Numbered from the stretch's first letter, positions 9,130-18,967 are shown. The stretch is DNA of 32,827 nucleotides from an uncultured Pelagibacteraceae bacterium (GCA_902598485.1 CACKBU010000011.1:1-32827); one strand, 5' to 3'. Notes: a model not told the origin generated them from the sequence alone. Numbers and translations: made by a program.

Positions 9130-9524
9130 TAAAATACCTTACAAATTATTTCGCCACCAACTTTTTGTTTTCTAGCATCTATATCAGTCATTACTCCTTT
9201 TGGAGTTGAAACAATAGCAATTCCTAAACCATTATTTATTTTAGGTAAGCTATCGGCAGATGAAAAAATTCTTCTTCCAGGTTTTGATACTCTTTCAAAA
9301 GCACTAATTACTGGATTACCTGAATGGTACTTAAGTTCTAATGATAGCATTGGTTTCTTTTCTTCAGAACTTACTTTAAAATCTTTAATAAAACCTTCAT
9401 TTTTAAGTATACCTGCAATTTTTGTTTTAAAATTTGATGAAGGTAATTCTACTTTCTTATGATTTCTGGCTTGAGCGTTCTTCACTCTTGCAATCATATC
9501 TCCTATTGGGTCACTTAAACTCAT
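9129..9524 (-). CDS. rpsH: 30S ribosomal protein S8
   Basis: MSLSDPIGDMIARVKNAQAR and the C-terminal GLGIAIVSTPKGVMTDIDAR identify S8, a primary binder of the 16S rRNA central domain. In E. coli S8 is also the translational repressor of the spc operon through a site near rplE. I did not find a convincing copy of that site here, but an RNA structure search was not possible. The protein is 131 residues, the normal length. It follows rpsN by 11 bp and overlaps rplF by one base. Confidence 0.98.
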   Translation of the reverse strand: MSLSDPIGDMIARVKNAQARNHKKVELPSSNFKTKIAGILKNEGFIKDFKVSSEEKKPMLSLELKYHSGNPVISAFERVSKPGRRIFSSADSLPKINNGLGIAIVSTPKGVMTDIDARKQKVGGEIICKVF

Positions 9525-9535
9525 AATTTTCCTTT

Positions 9536-9841
9536 CTACCAGCTAGATTTAACTAAGCCAGGTATCTTTCCTTGTAATCCTAATTGTCTTAATGCAATTC
9601 TTGAAATCTTTAATTTTCTGTAAACACCATGAGGTCTTCCAGTAATCTCACATCTATTCATTACTCTTGTTTTAGCCGAGTTTCTTGGCAGTTTAGATAA
9701 TTTTTGTTGCGCTTTAAATCTTTCTTCTAATGGAATCTTTTTATCCATTACAATCTTTTTTAATGCTTGTCTTTTCTTATAAAGCCTATCTGAAAGCTTA
9801 ATTCTTTTTTTATTTTTATTAACAGCGCTTAACTTTGCCAT
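9536..9841 (-). CDS. rpsN: 30S ribosomal protein S14, long zinc-independent form
   Basis: The 101-residue length and the C-terminal NRCEITGRPHGVYRKLKISR with LPRNSAKTRVMNRC place this in the long S14 class. The CXXC zinc motifs of the short class are missing. S14 lies in the head of the 30S subunit. The gene sits between rplE (2 bp upstream) and rpsH (11 bp downstream), the standard spc order. Confidence 0.98.
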   Translation of the reverse strand: MAKLSAVNKNKKRIKLSDRLYKKRQALKKIVMDKKIPLEERFKAQQKLSKLPRNSAKTRVMNRCEITGRPHGVYRKLKISRIALRQLGLQGKIPGLVKSSW

Positions 9842-9843
9842 GT

Positions 9844-10398
9844 TTAATTATCTCCTTTTTTAATAAATGGAAAATTCATTTTTTCTAGTAATGCAAAACT
9901 ATGCTCTTTATTTATTGCTTTAATTACTATTACTATATCTAAACCTCTAACTTTATCTGCTCTATCAAAGCTTACTTCTGGAAAAATTATATGCTCTTTA
10001 ATTCCAAATGTATAATTACCAAATTTATCAAAGCCTTTTGGTGACAAACCTCTAAAATCTTTAATTCTTGGTAATGCAATATTCACTAATCTGTCTAAGA
10101 ATTCATACATTCTATTTTTTCTTAAAGTTACCTTTAAACCAGCATTTGATCCTTTTCTGGTTTTAAAATTTGCTACCGATTTTTTAAATTTAGTTGTAAC
10201 TGGTTTTTGTCCTGTAATTTTAGCCATATCTTCTTCGCATGATTTTAAAATCTTAGAGTCTGAAGCATCTAAACCCAGACCCATATTTAATATAACTTTC
10301 TCAATTCTTGGAGCCATATAAATATTCTTAAAACCAAACTGATCTTTTAATGCAGGCTGAATTTCTTTATTGAATATTTCTTTTAATCTTGGTGTCAT
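9844..10398 (-). CDS. rplE: 50S ribosomal protein L5
   Basis: MAPRIEKVILNMGLG, FKKSVANFKTRKGSNAGLKV and LPRIKDFRGLSPKGFDKFGN are L5 hallmarks. L5 binds 5S rRNA with L18 and contacts S13 and the P-site tRNA across the subunit interface. The protein is 184 residues, slightly above the E. coli length. It overlaps rplX by one base (TAATG) and precedes rpsN by 2 bp. Confidence 0.99.
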   Translation of the reverse strand: MTPRLKEIFNKEIQPALKDQFGFKNIYMAPRIEKVILNMGLGLDASDSKILKSCEEDMAKITGQKPVTTKFKKSVANFKTRKGSNAGLKVTLRKNRMYEFLDRLVNIALPRIKDFRGLSPKGFDKFGNYTFGIKEHIIFPEVSFDRADKVRGLDIVIVIKAINKEHSFALLEKMNFPFIKKGDN

Positions 10399-10643
10399 TA
10401 TTTTTTAGCCTCTTTTTTCTTTGCCGATTTTTCATCAATTAGTTTTAAGTTGGAAATATGAATAAAACTTTCCTTTGGAAAAATTCCACCTTTTTTCTCT
10501 TTTGTTGTTTTTACATGTTTTTTAACCATATTAATTTCTTTAACTTTAGCTCTGTTATTGGCTCTATCTATTTGAATAACTTCACCTTCTTTTTTTTTAT
10601 CTTTTCCGGTTAAAACCCTTACTTTCAAACCTTTTTTAATCAT
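10398..10643 (-). CDS. rplX: 50S ribosomal protein L24, short form
   Basis: The N-terminal KOW motif ([20 protein letters not shown]) followed by [20 protein letters not shown] identifies L24, which starts 50S assembly near the tunnel exit. At 81 residues it is shorter than the roughly 104 residues of E. coli. The C-terminal domain is replaced by a short Lys/Glu tail ([12 protein letters not shown]). It overlaps rplN upstream and rplE downstream by one base each. The family assignment is firm; the truncation looks like genome streamlining, not damage. Confidence 0.97.
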   Translation of the reverse strand: MIKKGLKVRVLTGKDKKKEGEVIQIDRANNRAKVKEINMVKKHVKTTKEKKGGIFPKESFIHISNLKLIDEKSAKKKEAKK

Positions 10644-11011
10644 TATAAAACCTCCGGTGCCAATGAAATAATTTTCATTTGACCTCTGCTTCTTAATTCT
10701 CTTGTAACTGGACCAAAAATCCTTGTTCCAACTGGTTCTCCTTTGTCATCAACTAACACAGCAGCATTATTATCAAATCTTACTTTAGAACCATCATTTC
10801 TATGAATTCCCTTTTTAACCCTTACAACTACAGCCTTGTGGACAGATCCTTTTTTAACTTTTCCTTTAGGTATCGCCTCTTTAACTGCAATTACAATTGT
10901 ATCACCAATACTAGCGTATCTTCTTTTAGATCCGCCTAGAACTTTAATGCACTCAATTCTTTTTGCACCAGTATTATCAGCTACTTGTAATTCTGTTTGA
11001 ACACCAATCAT
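10643..11011 (-). CDS. rplN: 50S ribosomal protein L14
   Basis: [20 protein letters not shown] and [13 protein letters not shown] are diagnostic for L14, a beta-barrel protein on the 50S interface that forms bridges to 16S rRNA and lies next to L19. The protein is 122 residues, the family norm. It has TAATG overlaps on both sides, with rpsQ upstream and rplX downstream. Confidence 0.99.
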   Translation of the reverse strand: MIGVQTELQVADNTGAKRIECIKVLGGSKRRYASIGDTIVIAVKEAIPKGKVKKGSVHKAVVVRVKKGIHRNDGSKVRFDNNAAVLVDDKGEPVGTRIFGPVTRELRSRGQMKIISLAPEVL

Positions 11012-11247
11012 TACTTTGTAATCTCCATAACTTGAAATTTTTTATTTTTAGAAAAAGGTTTGCTCTCAATAATTGAAACTTTGTCACCAGTTTTGAACTT
11101 ATTATTTTCATCGTGAGCGTTATAGTTTTTTCTAACTTTGATTACTTTTTTAAGAACTGGGTGAGAATATTTACGTTCTACCCTAACAGTAACTGTTTTA
11201 TTTGGTTTATCGCTTATTACTACACCTGTAAGTATTTTTTTAGGCAT
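11011..11247 (-). CDS. rpsQ: 30S ribosomal protein S17
   Basis: [20 protein letters not shown] and [15 protein letters not shown]-type strands define the S17 oligonucleotide-binding fold, which binds the 5' domain of 16S rRNA. It is 78 residues long. Its start overlaps the end of rpmC by 8 bases. An AGGA sequence about nine bases before the ATG, inside rpmC, supports this start. It overlaps rplN by one base. Confidence 0.98.
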   Translation of the reverse strand: MPKKILTGVVISDKPNKTVTVRVERKYSHPVLKKVIKVRKNYNAHDENNKFKTGDKVSIIESKPFSKNKKFQVMEITK

Positions 11248-11431
11248 TTGCTTTTCCTTTTAAAATTGTTTTTAATCTTGCTATTGTTTTTCTAGTTTCC
11301 CCAATTTTAGCTGGGTTTGTTACTTGTGAATTCATTTTTTGAAATCTGAAATTAAAAAGATCTTTTTTAAGTTTATCAATATTCTTCACAATTTCGTCCT
11401 TTGATAATTTTTTAATTTCTTGTTTTTTCAT
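11240..11431 (-). CDS. rpmC: 50S ribosomal protein L29
   Basis: This 63-residue, two-helix coiled protein has the L29 pattern ([30 protein letters not shown], then [10 protein letters not shown]). L29 lies beside L23 at the tunnel exit and contributes to the docking site of trigger factor and SRP. It overlaps rplP by one base (TAATG) and the start of rpsQ by 8 bases. Confidence 0.98.
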   Translation of the reverse strand: MKKQEIKKLSKDEIVKNIDKLKKDLFNFRFQKMNSQVTNPAKIGETRKTIARLKTILKGKANA

Positions 11432-11841
11432 TATGCAAATCTCTTAATTGTTTTGGTCTTAATAGGTAATTTTGCTGATGCTTTGTATAATGCTTCTTTT
11501 GCAATTTGTTCTGAAACACCATCAACTTCAAATAATATTCTTCCTGGTTTTACTCTGCATGCAAAGTACTCAGGTGAACCCTTTCCTTTACCCATTCTGA
11601 CTTCAATTGGTTTTTTTGAAACTGGTATATTTGGAAATATTCTTGTCCAAACTCTTCCTTGTCTTTTCATATGTCTTGTTAAAGCAACTCTTGCAGCTTC
11701 AATCTGTTTTCCAGTAACTCTTTCAGGCTGTAAAGCTTTTAGAGCGTAAGCACCATAATTAATAGTACTTGCTCTAGTAGCAGTACCATGAATTCTGCCT
11801 TTATGCGCTTTTCTCCACTTTGTTCTTACTGGTTGAAGCAT
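11431..11841 (-). CDS. rplP: 50S ribosomal protein L16
   Basis: [40 protein letters not shown] and [20 protein letters not shown] are characteristic of L16, which organises the A-site region of the peptidyl transferase centre. The protein is 136 residues, the normal length. It follows rpsC by 2 bp and overlaps rpmC by one base. A 109-codon open frame on the opposite strand is a shadow. Confidence 0.99.
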   Translation of the reverse strand: MLQPVRTKWRKAHKGRIHGTATRASTINYGAYALKALQPERVTGKQIEAARVALTRHMKRQGRVWTRIFPNIPVSKKPIEVRMGKGKGSPEYFACRVKPGRILFEVDGVSEQIAKEALYKASAKLPIKTKTIKRFA

Positions 11842-11843
11842 TA

Positions 11844-12521
11844 TTATTTACCTTCCTTTGGGGTTACCTTGTTAGTTTCTTGGCTAAATTCTCTAGCAAA
11901 AACTTCACCTTTATAAATCCAAACTTTAATACCGATAATTCCATATGTTGTAAGAGCCTCTGCCTCTGCATAATCTATATCAGCTCTTAAAGTATGTGAT
12001 GGAATGCTACCATCTCTTAACCACTCTGTTCTGGCTATTTCATTTCCGCCGAGTCTTCCACTAACTGAAACTTTAATTCCTTTTGCTCCGAGTCTAATAC
12101 ATGATTGCATTGCTCTTTTCATAGCTCTTCTATAGGAAATTCTTTTAACAAGCTGCTGAGCTATGTTTTCAGCTACTAAATAAGCATTAGTTTCAGGTTT
12201 TTTAACTTCTTTAATATTTAGATTAACTTCATTTGTTGTAAATTTTGAAAGATTATTTTTAATTTTGTCTATATCACTTCCTTTTTTTCCAATAACAAAT
12301 CCAGGTCTAGAAGTATAGATCGTAACATAACATTTATTAGATGTTCTTTCGATCATTACCTTAGATACACCAGAGTTGATTACATTTTTCTTGATATATT
12401 CCCTAATCTTAAAATCTTCGATTAGGTAATTTCCAAAATCTTTTTTCTTAGCATACCATACAGAGTCCCATCCTCTGTTGACACCTAATCTAAAACCTAC
12501 AGGATTAACTTTTTGCCCCAT
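11844..12521 (-). CDS. rpsC: 30S ribosomal protein S3
   Basis: This 225-residue protein begins [20 protein letters not shown] and has a KH domain with the loop [10 protein letters not shown] (about residues 74-83). The C-terminal S3 domain contains [21 protein letters not shown]3 lines the mRNA entry channel and helps unwind mRNA. Its start lies 17 bases inside the end of rplV, with a good Shine-Dalgarno GGAG four bases before the ATG. Confidence 0.99.
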   Translation of the reverse strand: MGQKVNPVGFRLGVNRGWDSVWYAKKKDFGNYLIEDFKIREYIKKNVINSGVSKVMIERTSNKCYVTIYTSRPGFVIGKKGSDIDKIKNNLSKFTTNEVNLNIKEVKKPETNAYLVAENIAQQLVKRISYRRAMKRAMQSCIRLGAKGIKVSVSGRLGGNEIARTEWLRDGSIPSHTLRADIDYAEAEALTTYGIIGIKVWIYKGEVFAREFSQETNKVTPKEGK

Positions 12522-12903
12522 GCTTCTCCATTTGTTTTGCTTCTGATAAAATAATTGTAACAGTTGACCAAGGTTTTAATATTGGTGCCGCTCTTCCTTT
12601 TGCTCTTGGTCTAAATCTTTTCATAACTATTTTTTTTCCACAATATGCTTCTTTAACTATTAATTTATCAATATCGTATTGAAAATTATTTTCAGCATTG
12701 GCTACAGCTGAACTGATAGTTTTTCTAACATCTTTAGTAACTCTTTTTTCTGAAAACTGTAAATCTCTAATTGCAACATCAACTTTTTTGCCAACTATGC
12801 TTTTTAGTATTGGATTTAGCTTTCTTACACTTGATCTAATACCGTTGTTAACAGACTTTACTGTTTTGTCGTTAGTTTTATCAATTTTCTTTTTTTTACC
12901 CAT
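12505..12903 (-). CDS. rplV: 50S ribosomal protein L22
   Basis: The core [20 protein letters not shown] plus the long loop [17 protein letters not shown], which reaches into the exit tunnel, identifies L22. The 132 residues exceed the E. coli 110 because of a Lys-rich N-terminal extension of about 20 residues and a short C-terminal tail. The first helix carries [14 protein letters not shown] where most bacteria have a variant of RLVADLIRGKKV. The end overlaps the start of rpsC by 17 bases; rpsS lies 2 bp upstream. Confidence 0.97.
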   Translation of the reverse strand: MGKKKKIDKTNDKTVKSVNNGIRSSVRKLNPILKSIVGKKVDVAIRDLQFSEKRVTKDVRKTISSAVANAENNFQYDIDKLIVKEAYCGKKIVMKRFRPRAKGRAAPILKPWSTVTIILSEAKQMEKHGAKS

Positions 12904-12905
12904 AA

Positions 12906-13202
12906 TTATTTCTTTTCTGCTGTTGCTGGTTTAGCTTTCTTGTCAGCTGGTGTATGACCAAAAAATGTTCTTGTTGGTGCAAATTCACCCAATTTATGTC
13001 CAACCATATCTTCAGAAACTGTTATTGGTATAAATTTTTTTCCATTATAAATTTGGAAACTTACCCCTACAAAATCAGGTAAAATTGTAGATTTTCTTGA
13101 CCAAGTTTTAATAGGAATTTTCTTTGGATCGTCTTTATACTTGTCTACTTTCTTCATCAAGCTTTCCTCTACAAACGGTCCTTTCCAAACTGCTCTAGCC
13201 AT
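12906..13202 (-). CDS. rpsS: 30S ribosomal protein S19
   Basis: [35 protein letters not shown] and [17 protein letters not shown] are diagnostic for S19, which forms a complex with S13 in the 30S head. The protein is 98 residues and ends in an Ala/Lys-rich tail ([12 protein letters not shown]). It overlaps rplB by one base (TAATG) and precedes rplV by 2 bp. Confidence 0.99.
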   Translation of the reverse strand: MARAVWKGPFVEESLMKKVDKYKDDPKKIPIKTWSRKSTILPDFVGVSFQIYNGKKFIPITVSEDMVGHKLGEFAPTRTFFGHTPADKKAKPATAEKK

Positions 13203-14041
13203 TACTTAGTATCCTTCCTCTTATTTCTTCTCTTAACTATAAATTTATCTGTTCTCTTGTTGTCTCTAGTTTTTAAACCTTTAGCAGATTGTCCTGTAGG
13301 TGAAACTGGATGTCTTCCTCCAGCAGATTTTCCTTCACCACCTCCATGTGGGTGATCAACTGGGTTTTTAACAACACCTCTAGTATGAGGTCTTCTACCC
13401 AACCATCTTGATCTACCTGCTTTTCCAATTTTAATATTTTTTTGATCTGGATTACTTAAAATTCCAATTGTAGCTAGAGCTCTTGAATCTATTTTTCTTA
13501 CTTCACCTGAGGCTAATTTTATTAAACTATAGTTTCCATCTAGACCACTAATAGTAACTGATGAACCAGCTGCTCTAGCAATTTTTCCACCACTACCTGG
13601 TTGGATTTCAACATTATGTATATTGATACCCACTGGAATGTCTTGCAATGGCATACAATTGCCTACTTTAATTTCTTTTTTAGAACCACTTTCAACTTTA
13701 TCTCCAACTTTAATTTTTTGTGGTGCTAAGAAATATGAGTGAGTACCATCTTCAAATTTAACCAACATAATGTAACATGATCTATTTGGATCGTACTCTA
13801 TTCTTTCAACTGTAGCTTCCATATCGAATTTTTTTCGATAAAAATCAACATGTCTGTACATTTTTTTATGTCCACCAGCTCTATTAATAGAGGTAATATG
13901 ACCATTATTATTTCTACCTTTCATCGCATTTTTAGGTGAAACTAAAGTCTTGAATGGTTTACCTTTCCATAAACCAGTTCTATCAACTAAAATGGTGCCT
14001 CTAGTAGATTTTGTATATGGTTTAAAAGTTTTTAATGCCAT
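13202..14041 (-). CDS. rplB: 50S ribosomal protein L2
   Basis: This 279-residue protein has the N-terminal OB fold and the C-terminal SH3-like domain. [20 protein letters not shown] contains the conserved histidine (E. coli His229) needed for full peptidyl transferase activity. L2 is a primary 23S rRNA binder required for subunit association. It lies 3 bp after rplW and overlaps rpsS by one base. Length and motifs are normal. Confidence 0.99.
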   Translation of the reverse strand: MALKTFKPYTKSTRGTILVDRTGLWKGKPFKTLVSPKNAMKGRNNNGHITSINRAGGHKKMYRHVDFYRKKFDMEATVERIEYDPNRSCYIMLVKFEDGTHSYFLAPQKIKVGDKVESGSKKEIKVGNCMPLQDIPVGINIHNVEIQPGSGGKIARAAGSSVTISGLDGNYSLIKLASGEVRKIDSRALATIGILSNPDQKNIKIGKAGRSRWLGRRPHTRGVVKNPVDHPHGGGEGKSAGGRHPVSPTGQSAKGLKTRDNKRTDKFIVKRRNKRKDTK

Positions 14042-14044
14042 TTA

Positions 14045-14338
14045 TTAAATTCCTGTTGTTAGATCAATACTTTGACCTTTTTTTAAAGTAATTATTGCTT
14101 TTTTATATCCAGATACTTTTACTTTTCTACCTCTGGTAACTTTTGTTCTGTTCTGTTTGTTAATAATATTTATCTTTGTCACATTAACTTTGAATATTTT
14201 TTCAATATTCTTTTTTAAGTTTTTCTTATTTGCACCATCTGGAACTTTAAATACAATTTTATTCAGTTCAGATAAGTTAGTTGATTTCTCAGTAACCACT
14301 GGAGAAAGAATTTTGTCGTATAAATGAATTTTTTCCAT
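14045..14338 (-). CDS. rplW: 50S ribosomal protein L23
   Basis: KILSPVVTEKSTNLSELNKI, FKVNVTKINI and the basic loop NRTKVTRGRKVKVSGYKKA identify L23, the docking site for trigger factor and SRP at the tunnel exit. The protein is 97 residues, the usual length. It lies 1 bp after rplD and 3 bp before rplB in the standard S10-operon order. Confidence 0.98.
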   Translation of the reverse strand: MEKIHLYDKILSPVVTEKSTNLSELNKIVFKVPDGANKKNLKKNIEKIFKVNVTKINIINKQNRTKVTRGRKVKVSGYKKAIITLKKGQSIDLTTGI

Positions 14339-14339
14339 T

Positions 14340-14963
14340 TTATGAATATCTCTTTTCTAGTTCTTTTACTGAACTTTCTGTGAAAACTACTTTTTTAAAT
14401 TTAATAATGTCATAAGCGCTAAAGTGATTTACATCTGTAACTTTAACATTCGGAATATTTCTTGCTGATTTTTCAATTTTTTCTTTAGAATTTTTATCTA
14501 AAATTATTAGTGAATTTGTAATTTCAAGTTTATTGATAATAGTGTTCATCTCTTTTGTTTTTTTAATTTCAGAAGTAAAATCATTTAATATTAATAAATT
14601 TTTATTATTATTTTTTTCTGTAATTAATGAAGCTACGCTTTGTTTCTTCTCAGTTTTATTTAGTTTTCTTTTTTTATAAGCTAATTCACCTTTTGGTCCA
14701 TGAGCAATACCACCGCCAACAAATATAGGGGCTTTTCTACTAGCATGCCTTGCACCACCAGTCCCTTTTTGAGCATATATTTTTGAAGTTGGTCCTTTAA
14801 CTTCATTTTGTTGTTTAGTTTTGGCATGTCTTCCTTTGTAATTAGCATTTGTTTTGTAAAGAACAGCGCTAACTAATTTATGGTTAATTTTAGCAGAAAA
14901 AATCTTATCCAAAACTTCGATACTATCTTTTTTTCCGTCAATGCTAATTTTATCTAATTTCAT
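14340..14963 (-). CDS. rplD: 50S ribosomal protein L4
   Basis: This 207-residue protein has the L4 tunnel loop KIYAQKGTGGARHASRKAPI with GPKGELAYKKRKLNK following, and a C-terminal Rossmann-like domain. In E. coli L4 also represses its own operon by binding the S10 leader. Here rpsJ overlaps fusA directly, so that leader does not exist, and L4 regulation of this type is unlikely. It overlaps rplC by one base. Confidence 0.98.
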   Translation of the reverse strand: MKLDKISIDGKKDSIEVLDKIFSAKINHKLVSAVLYKTNANYKGRHAKTKQQNEVKGPTSKIYAQKGTGGARHASRKAPIFVGGGIAHGPKGELAYKKRKLNKTEKKQSVASLITEKNNNKNLLILNDFTSEIKKTKEMNTIINKLEITNSLIILDKNSKEKIEKSARNIPNVKVTDVNHFSAYDIIKFKKVVFTESSVKELEKRYS

Positions 14964-15673
14964 TATTTTTTCTTTTTCTCAGGTGTTTTTTTAGCCTCTT
15001 CAGCAGCTACTTGTTTCTCACCAATAGTCATTTTGCTAATATTTTTTACTGATTTTTTAACCATTACTTCAGAATTTTTTGAACCAGGTATTGATCCTTT
15101 TAAGTAAAGAAGTTCGTTTTCTAAGTCAGTTTTTATTATTTCAATATTTTGCATTGTTCTTAGCTTGTCACCCATATGACCAGCCATTTTTTTTCCTTTA
15201 AAAACTTTTCCTGGATCTTGACTATGTCCAGTTGAGCCATGTGCTCTGTGTGATATTGATACACCGTGACTGGCTCTTAAACCACCAAAATTATGTCTTT
15301 TCATAGCACCTGCAAAACCTTTACCAATTGTCTTTGATCTTGTGTCTACAAATTTAATATCTTTAAATATTTCTAAACCAAACTCGTTTCCTTCTTTGTA
15401 AACAGAAGTGTCATTAACTCTAAATTCTTTTAATTTTTTCTTAGCTTCAGTATTTTTTTTAGAAAAAACACCTTTCATTGCTTTTGTTAATTTTGAATTT
15501 TTAATCTTTCCATATCCAAGCTGAACAGCTTTGTATCCCCTTTTTTCCTCTTCAATAACCTGAATAACTCTAGCTTTTTCAACCTTAAGCACAGTTACAG
15601 GAACTAACTGACCAGATTTATAGAATTCTCTCGTCATTCCTATTTTTTTTCCTAATAAAGCTATCTCACTCAT
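14963..15673 (-). CDS. rplC: 50S ribosomal protein L3
   Basis: MSEIALLGKKIGMTREFYKS and SQDPGKVFKGKKMAGHMGD identify L3. Its central loop approaches the peptidyl transferase centre, and the loop Gln that PrmB methylates in E. coli has an equivalent in GHSQDPGKV. At 236 residues it is longer than E. coli L3 because of a charged C-terminal tail (about 215-236, Lys/Glu-rich). It follows rpsJ by 2 bp and overlaps rplD by one base. Confidence 0.98.
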   Translation of the reverse strand: MSEIALLGKKIGMTREFYKSGQLVPVTVLKVEKARVIQVIEEEKRGYKAVQLGYGKIKNSKLTKAMKGVFSKKNTEAKKKLKEFRVNDTSVYKEGNEFGLEIFKDIKFVDTRSKTIGKGFAGAMKRHNFGGLRASHGVSISHRAHGSTGHSQDPGKVFKGKKMAGHMGDKLRTMQNIEIIKTDLENELLYLKGSIPGSKNSEVMVKKSVKNISKMTIGEKQVAAEEAKKTPEKKKK

Positions 15674-15675
15674 AA

Positions 15676-15984
15676 TTAAATTTTTATCTCCACATCTACA
15701 CCAGAAGCTAAATCAAGTTTCATCAACGCTTCTACAGTTTGTGGTGTTGGTTCAATAATATCGATTAATCTTTTGTGCGTTCTTGATTCAAACTGCTCTC
15801 TACTTTTCTTATCTATGTGAGGTGATCTTAATACAGTATATCTCTCAATTCTTGTAGGTAATGGAATAGGTCCTTTAATTGTAGCTCCAGTTCTTTTTAC
15901 TGTGTTTACAATTTCTTCTGTAGAAGCATCTAGAACCTTATTATCGTACGCTCTTAGTTTTATCCTTATGTTTTGCTTTTCCAT
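15676..15984 (-). CDS. rpsJ: 30S ribosomal protein S10 (NusE)
   Basis: [40 protein letters not shown] and [16 protein letters not shown] define S10. Besides its ribosomal role in the 30S head, S10 is NusE: it binds NusB and the NusG C-terminal domain, and so links transcription to translation. It is 102 residues long. It starts in a TAATG overlap with fusA, whereas many bacteria have tuf between the two, and it is followed by rplC after 2 bp. Confidence 0.99.
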   Translation of the reverse strand: MEKQNIRIKLRAYDNKVLDASTEEIVNTVKRTGATIKGPIPLPTRIERYTVLRSPHIDKKSREQFESRTHKRLIDIIEPTPQTVEALMKLDLASGVDVEIKI

Positions 15985-18062
15985 TATCCTGCTACCTTTT
16001 TAGTTACTTCGTCTTGAACGTTTTGAGGAACTTTAGAATAATGATCAAAGAACATTGAATATTGTGCTCTTCCTTGTGACATTGATCTAAGATTATTTAT
16101 GTAACCAAACATATTGGCTAGAGGAACCATAGCTGTAATTACAGTTGCATTTCCTCTTTGTTCTTGAGTACTAATTTGCCCTCTTCTACTGTTTAAATCA
16201 CCTATAACATCTCCCATATAGTCCTCAGGAGTAACGACTTCTACTCTCATAATTGGTTCTAGAAGTTTTAATCCACCTTGAGTACAAGCTTCTTTAAAAC
16301 ATGCTCTACTTGCAAGTTCAAAGGCTAAAACGCTTGAGTCAACGTCATGATGTAAACCATCAACAATAGTTACTTTGTAATCAATCATTGGGAAGCCTGC
16401 CAAAATTCCACTATCAGACACGGTTTCAATACCTTTTTCAACACCAGGAATAAATTCTTTTGGAATAGCTCCACCCTTAATAGCACTTTCAACTTCTCTT
16501 CCTTTTCCTGGTTCTTGAGGTTCAACAAATAATTTAACCTTAGCAAACTGACCGGCACCACCACTTTGTTTTTTATGTATGTATTCATACTCAGCAGATT
16601 TTTCTATAGTTTCTCTATAAGCAACTTGTGGAGCACCTACGTTTGCTTCAACTTTAAATTCTCTTTTCATTCGATCAACAATAATATCTAAGTGAAGTTC
16701 ACCCATACCTTTAATAATTGTTTGACCCGACTCTTCATCTGAAGAAACTCTAAATGATGGATCCTCTTTAGCTAATCTTGCTAATGCTTCACCCATTTTT
16801 TCTTGATCACCTTTTGTTTTTGGCTCTACAGCAATTTCAATTACTGGGTCTGGGAATTCCATTGGCTCTAATAAAACTGGATTTTCTTTGTCACATAAAG
16901 TGTGACCAGTCATAGTATTTTTTAATCCTGCTAGTGAAACAATATCACCTGCGTTGGCTTCTTTAATATCTTCTCTTGAATTAGCATGCATTAAAAGCAT
17001 ACGACCAACTCTTTCTTCCTTATCAGATGAAGAGTTATATACGGCAGTTCCAGACTTAATTGTACCAGAATAAATTCTAACAAATGTTAAAGAACCTACA
17101 AAAGGATCATTTGCAACTTTAAATGCTAAACCGGAAAAAGAAGAACCATCATCAAATTTCATTTCTATTTCATCTTCTGATCCAACTTTTGTTCCTTTAA
17201 TTGAACCAATATCAACTGGACTAGGCAAGTAGTTCACGACTGCATCTAGTAAAGGCTGAACACCTTTATTTTTAAAGGCAGATCCAGTTAAAACAGGAAC
17301 AAAACTAAAATCCAATGTTCCTTTTCTTATGCATTTAACCAAATCTTCTTCCTTAATTTCGTCTCCATTTAAGTAAGATTCCATTAACTTTTCATCTTGT
17401 TCTACAGCAGTTTCGATTAATTCTGTTCTGTACTTTTCAGTTATTTCTTTAAGATCATCAGGAATATCTTTGTATTCCCATTCTGCACCTAAAGCCTCAT
17501 TTTTCCAAACTTGAGCTTTCATTTTAACTAAATCAACAACTCCAGTTAGAGAAGCTTCAATTCCAATAGGAACTTGTAATACTAATGGCTTAGCACCTAA
17601 TCTATCTTTAATCATGTCTACACATCTAAAGAAATCAGCACCTGTTCTGTCTAATTTATTTACAAAACAAATTCTTGGCACTTTATACTTATCGGCTTGT
17701 CTCCATACAGTTTCGGATTGTGGTTCTACACCTGCTACACCATCAAAAACAGCTACTGCACCATCTAAAACTTTTAAAGATCTCTCTACTTCAATAGTAA
17801 AGTCTACGTGACCTGGGGTATCTATGATATTAACTCTGTGATCATTCCAAAAACAAGTGGTTGCTGCGGAAGTAATTGTAATACCTCTTTCTTGTTCTTG
17901 TTCCATCCAATCCATAGTAGCTGCACCATCGTGAACTTCACCAATTTTATGACTTTTACCTGTGTAGTATAAAATTCTTTCTGTAGTAGTTGTTTTACCA
18001 GCATCTATATGGGCCATGATCCCAATGTTTCTGTATTTATCTAATGAATGAGTTCTAGCCAT
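15984..18062 (-). CDS. fusA: Translation elongation factor G
   Basis: This 692-residue GTPase translocates tRNA and mRNA on the ribosome. The G domain has AHIDAGKT (17-24), [27 protein letters not shown] and GSAFKNKG. Domains II-V follow, including [20 protein letters not shown] in domain III and the domain IV sequence with [20 protein letters not shown]. The gene lies 6 bp after rpsG and overlaps rpsJ by one base; the usual downstream tuf copy is missing from this position. No truncation or changed catalytic residue is seen. Confidence 0.99.
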   Translation of the reverse strand: MARTHSLDKYRNIGIMAHIDAGKTTTTERILYYTGKSHKIGEVHDGAATMDWMEQEQERGITITSAATTCFWNDHRVNIIDTPGHVDFTIEVERSLKVLDGAVAVFDGVAGVEPQSETVWRQADKYKVPRICFVNKLDRTGADFFRCVDMIKDRLGAKPLVLQVPIGIEASLTGVVDLVKMKAQVWKNEALGAEWEYKDIPDDLKEITEKYRTELIETAVEQDEKLMESYLNGDEIKEEDLVKCIRKGTLDFSFVPVLTGSAFKNKGVQPLLDAVVNYLPSPVDIGSIKGTKVGSEDEIEMKFDDGSSFSGLAFKVANDPFVGSLTFVRIYSGTIKSGTAVYNSSSDKEERVGRMLLMHANSREDIKEANAGDIVSLAGLKNTMTGHTLCDKENPVLLEPMEFPDPVIEIAVEPKTKGDQEKMGEALARLAKEDPSFRVSSDEESGQTIIKGMGELHLDIIVDRMKREFKVEANVGAPQVAYRETIEKSAEYEYIHKKQSGGAGQFAKVKLFVEPQEPGKGREVESAIKGGAIPKEFIPGVEKGIETVSDSGILAGFPMIDYKVTIVDGLHHDVDSSVLAFELASRACFKEACTQGGLKLLEPIMRVEVVTPEDYMGDVIGDLNSRRGQISTQEQRGNATVITAMVPLANMFGYINNLRSMSQGRAQYSMFFDHYSKVPQNVQDEVTKKVAG

Positions 18063-18068
18063 ATCCTA

Positions 18069-18539
18069 TTACCACCTAAAATGAGCAAATGCCTTATTTG
18101 ACTCTGCCATTTTGTGTACATCCTCTCTTTTTTTAACAGCAGCACCTTTTTTTTCATAAGCATCATAAAGCTCATTAAAAATTTTATCTGCCATATGTTT
18201 ATCTTTTCTTTTTCTTGCTGACTCAACTAACCATCTAATGGCTAAAGCTTGTGCTCTTTTACTTTTTACCTCAACAGGAACTTGATAAGTTGCACCACCA
18301 ACTCTTCTAGATCTAACTTCTACAGTTGGTTTGATGTTATTAATTGCTTCATTAAAAATATTAATTGGTTCATCTTTAGTTTTTGTTTTAATTTTATCTA
18401 TAGCATCATAAACTATTTTAGCAGCAATACCTCTTTTGCCGTCATACATGATATTGTTGATTAATTTAGGAATAATAGTTGATTTGAATTTTGGATCTGG
18501 AACTACATTTTTTTTCGGTTGAGTTTTTTTTCTAGACAT
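18069..18539 (-). CDS. rpsG: 30S ribosomal protein S7
   Basis: This 156-residue protein has the S7 signature KFKSTIIPKLINNIMYDGKR near the N-terminus, then EVRSRRVGGATYQVPVEVK and RWLVESARKRKDKHMADK. S7 nucleates assembly of the 30S head and lies by the E site. In E. coli it is the repressor of the str operon through the rpsL-rpsG spacer. Here those genes overlap by one base (TAATG), so that site is absent. Confidence 0.99.
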   Translation of the reverse strand: MSRKKTQPKKNVVPDPKFKSTIIPKLINNIMYDGKRGIAAKIVYDAIDKIKTKTKDEPINIFNEAINNIKPTVEVRSRRVGGATYQVPVEVKSKRAQALAIRWLVESARKRKDKHMADKIFNELYDAYEKKGAAVKKREDVHKMAESNKAFAHFRW

Positions 18540-18910
18540 TATTTACCTTTTTTCGTTCCGTATAAAGATCTTCTTTGTTTTCTATTTGCAACACCTTGTG
18601 TATCTAGATTACCTCTTAAAATATGATAACGAACACCTGGTAAATCTTTTACCCTACCGCCTCTAATCAGAACTACCGAGTGTTCTTGAAGGTTATGACC
18701 TTCGCCTGGAATATAAGCTGTAACTTCAAATCCATTTGACAATCTCACTCTAGCAACTTTTCTTAATGCAGAGTTTGGTTTCTTAGGAGTTGTTGTATAA
18801 ACTTTTACACAAACACCTCTCTTTAAAGGTTGCTTTTGTAGAGCAGGAACTTTGTTCCTCGCTGCTGGTTTCACTCTTTTTTTTCTTAACAACTGATTAA
18901 TAGTTGGCAT
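18539..18910 (-). CDS. rpsL: 30S ribosomal protein S12
   Basis: The start is placed at the ATG at 18910-18908, giving 123 residues beginning [20 protein letters not shown], the normal S12 length. The frame stays open for a further 32 codons upstream, but that stretch matches no S12 and contains leader features. S12 sits at the decoding centre. The [10 protein letters not shown] loop and [10 protein letters not shown] keep the lysines at which streptomycin resistance changes occur in E. coli (K42/K87 region), so it looks wild type. It is the first gene after the rpoC-rpsL gap. Confidence 0.98.
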   Translation of the reverse strand: MPTINQLLRKKRVKPAARNKVPALQKQPLKRGVCVKVYTTTPKKPNSALRKVARVRLSNGFEVTAYIPGEGHNLQEHSVVLIRGGRVKDLPGVRYHILRGNLDTQGVANRKQRRSLYGTKKGK

Positions 18911-18945
18911 AAATTTTTTAAAATTAATTAATTTATTTTTAGATG

Positions 18946-18967
18946 AAAATAACTGACAGGTTATTTT
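18946..18967 (-). promoter_or_regulatory. Hairpin in the rpsL leader
   Basis: An 8-bp perfect inverted repeat (AAAATAAC at 18967-18960 and GTTATTTT at 18953-18946 on the minus strand) encloses a 6-nt loop CTGTCA. It lies in the untranslated region, 35 bp before the rpsL ATG and downstream of the candidate promoter. It is not followed by a T run, so it is not a standard intrinsic terminator. It could be a leader structure for control or RNA stability. The stem is mostly A-T and function is unknown. Confidence 0.35.

Noticed and set aside
11420-11749. A 109-codon + strand frame opposite rplP
   Set aside because: Shadow of the L16 gene; no start signal or recognisable motif.
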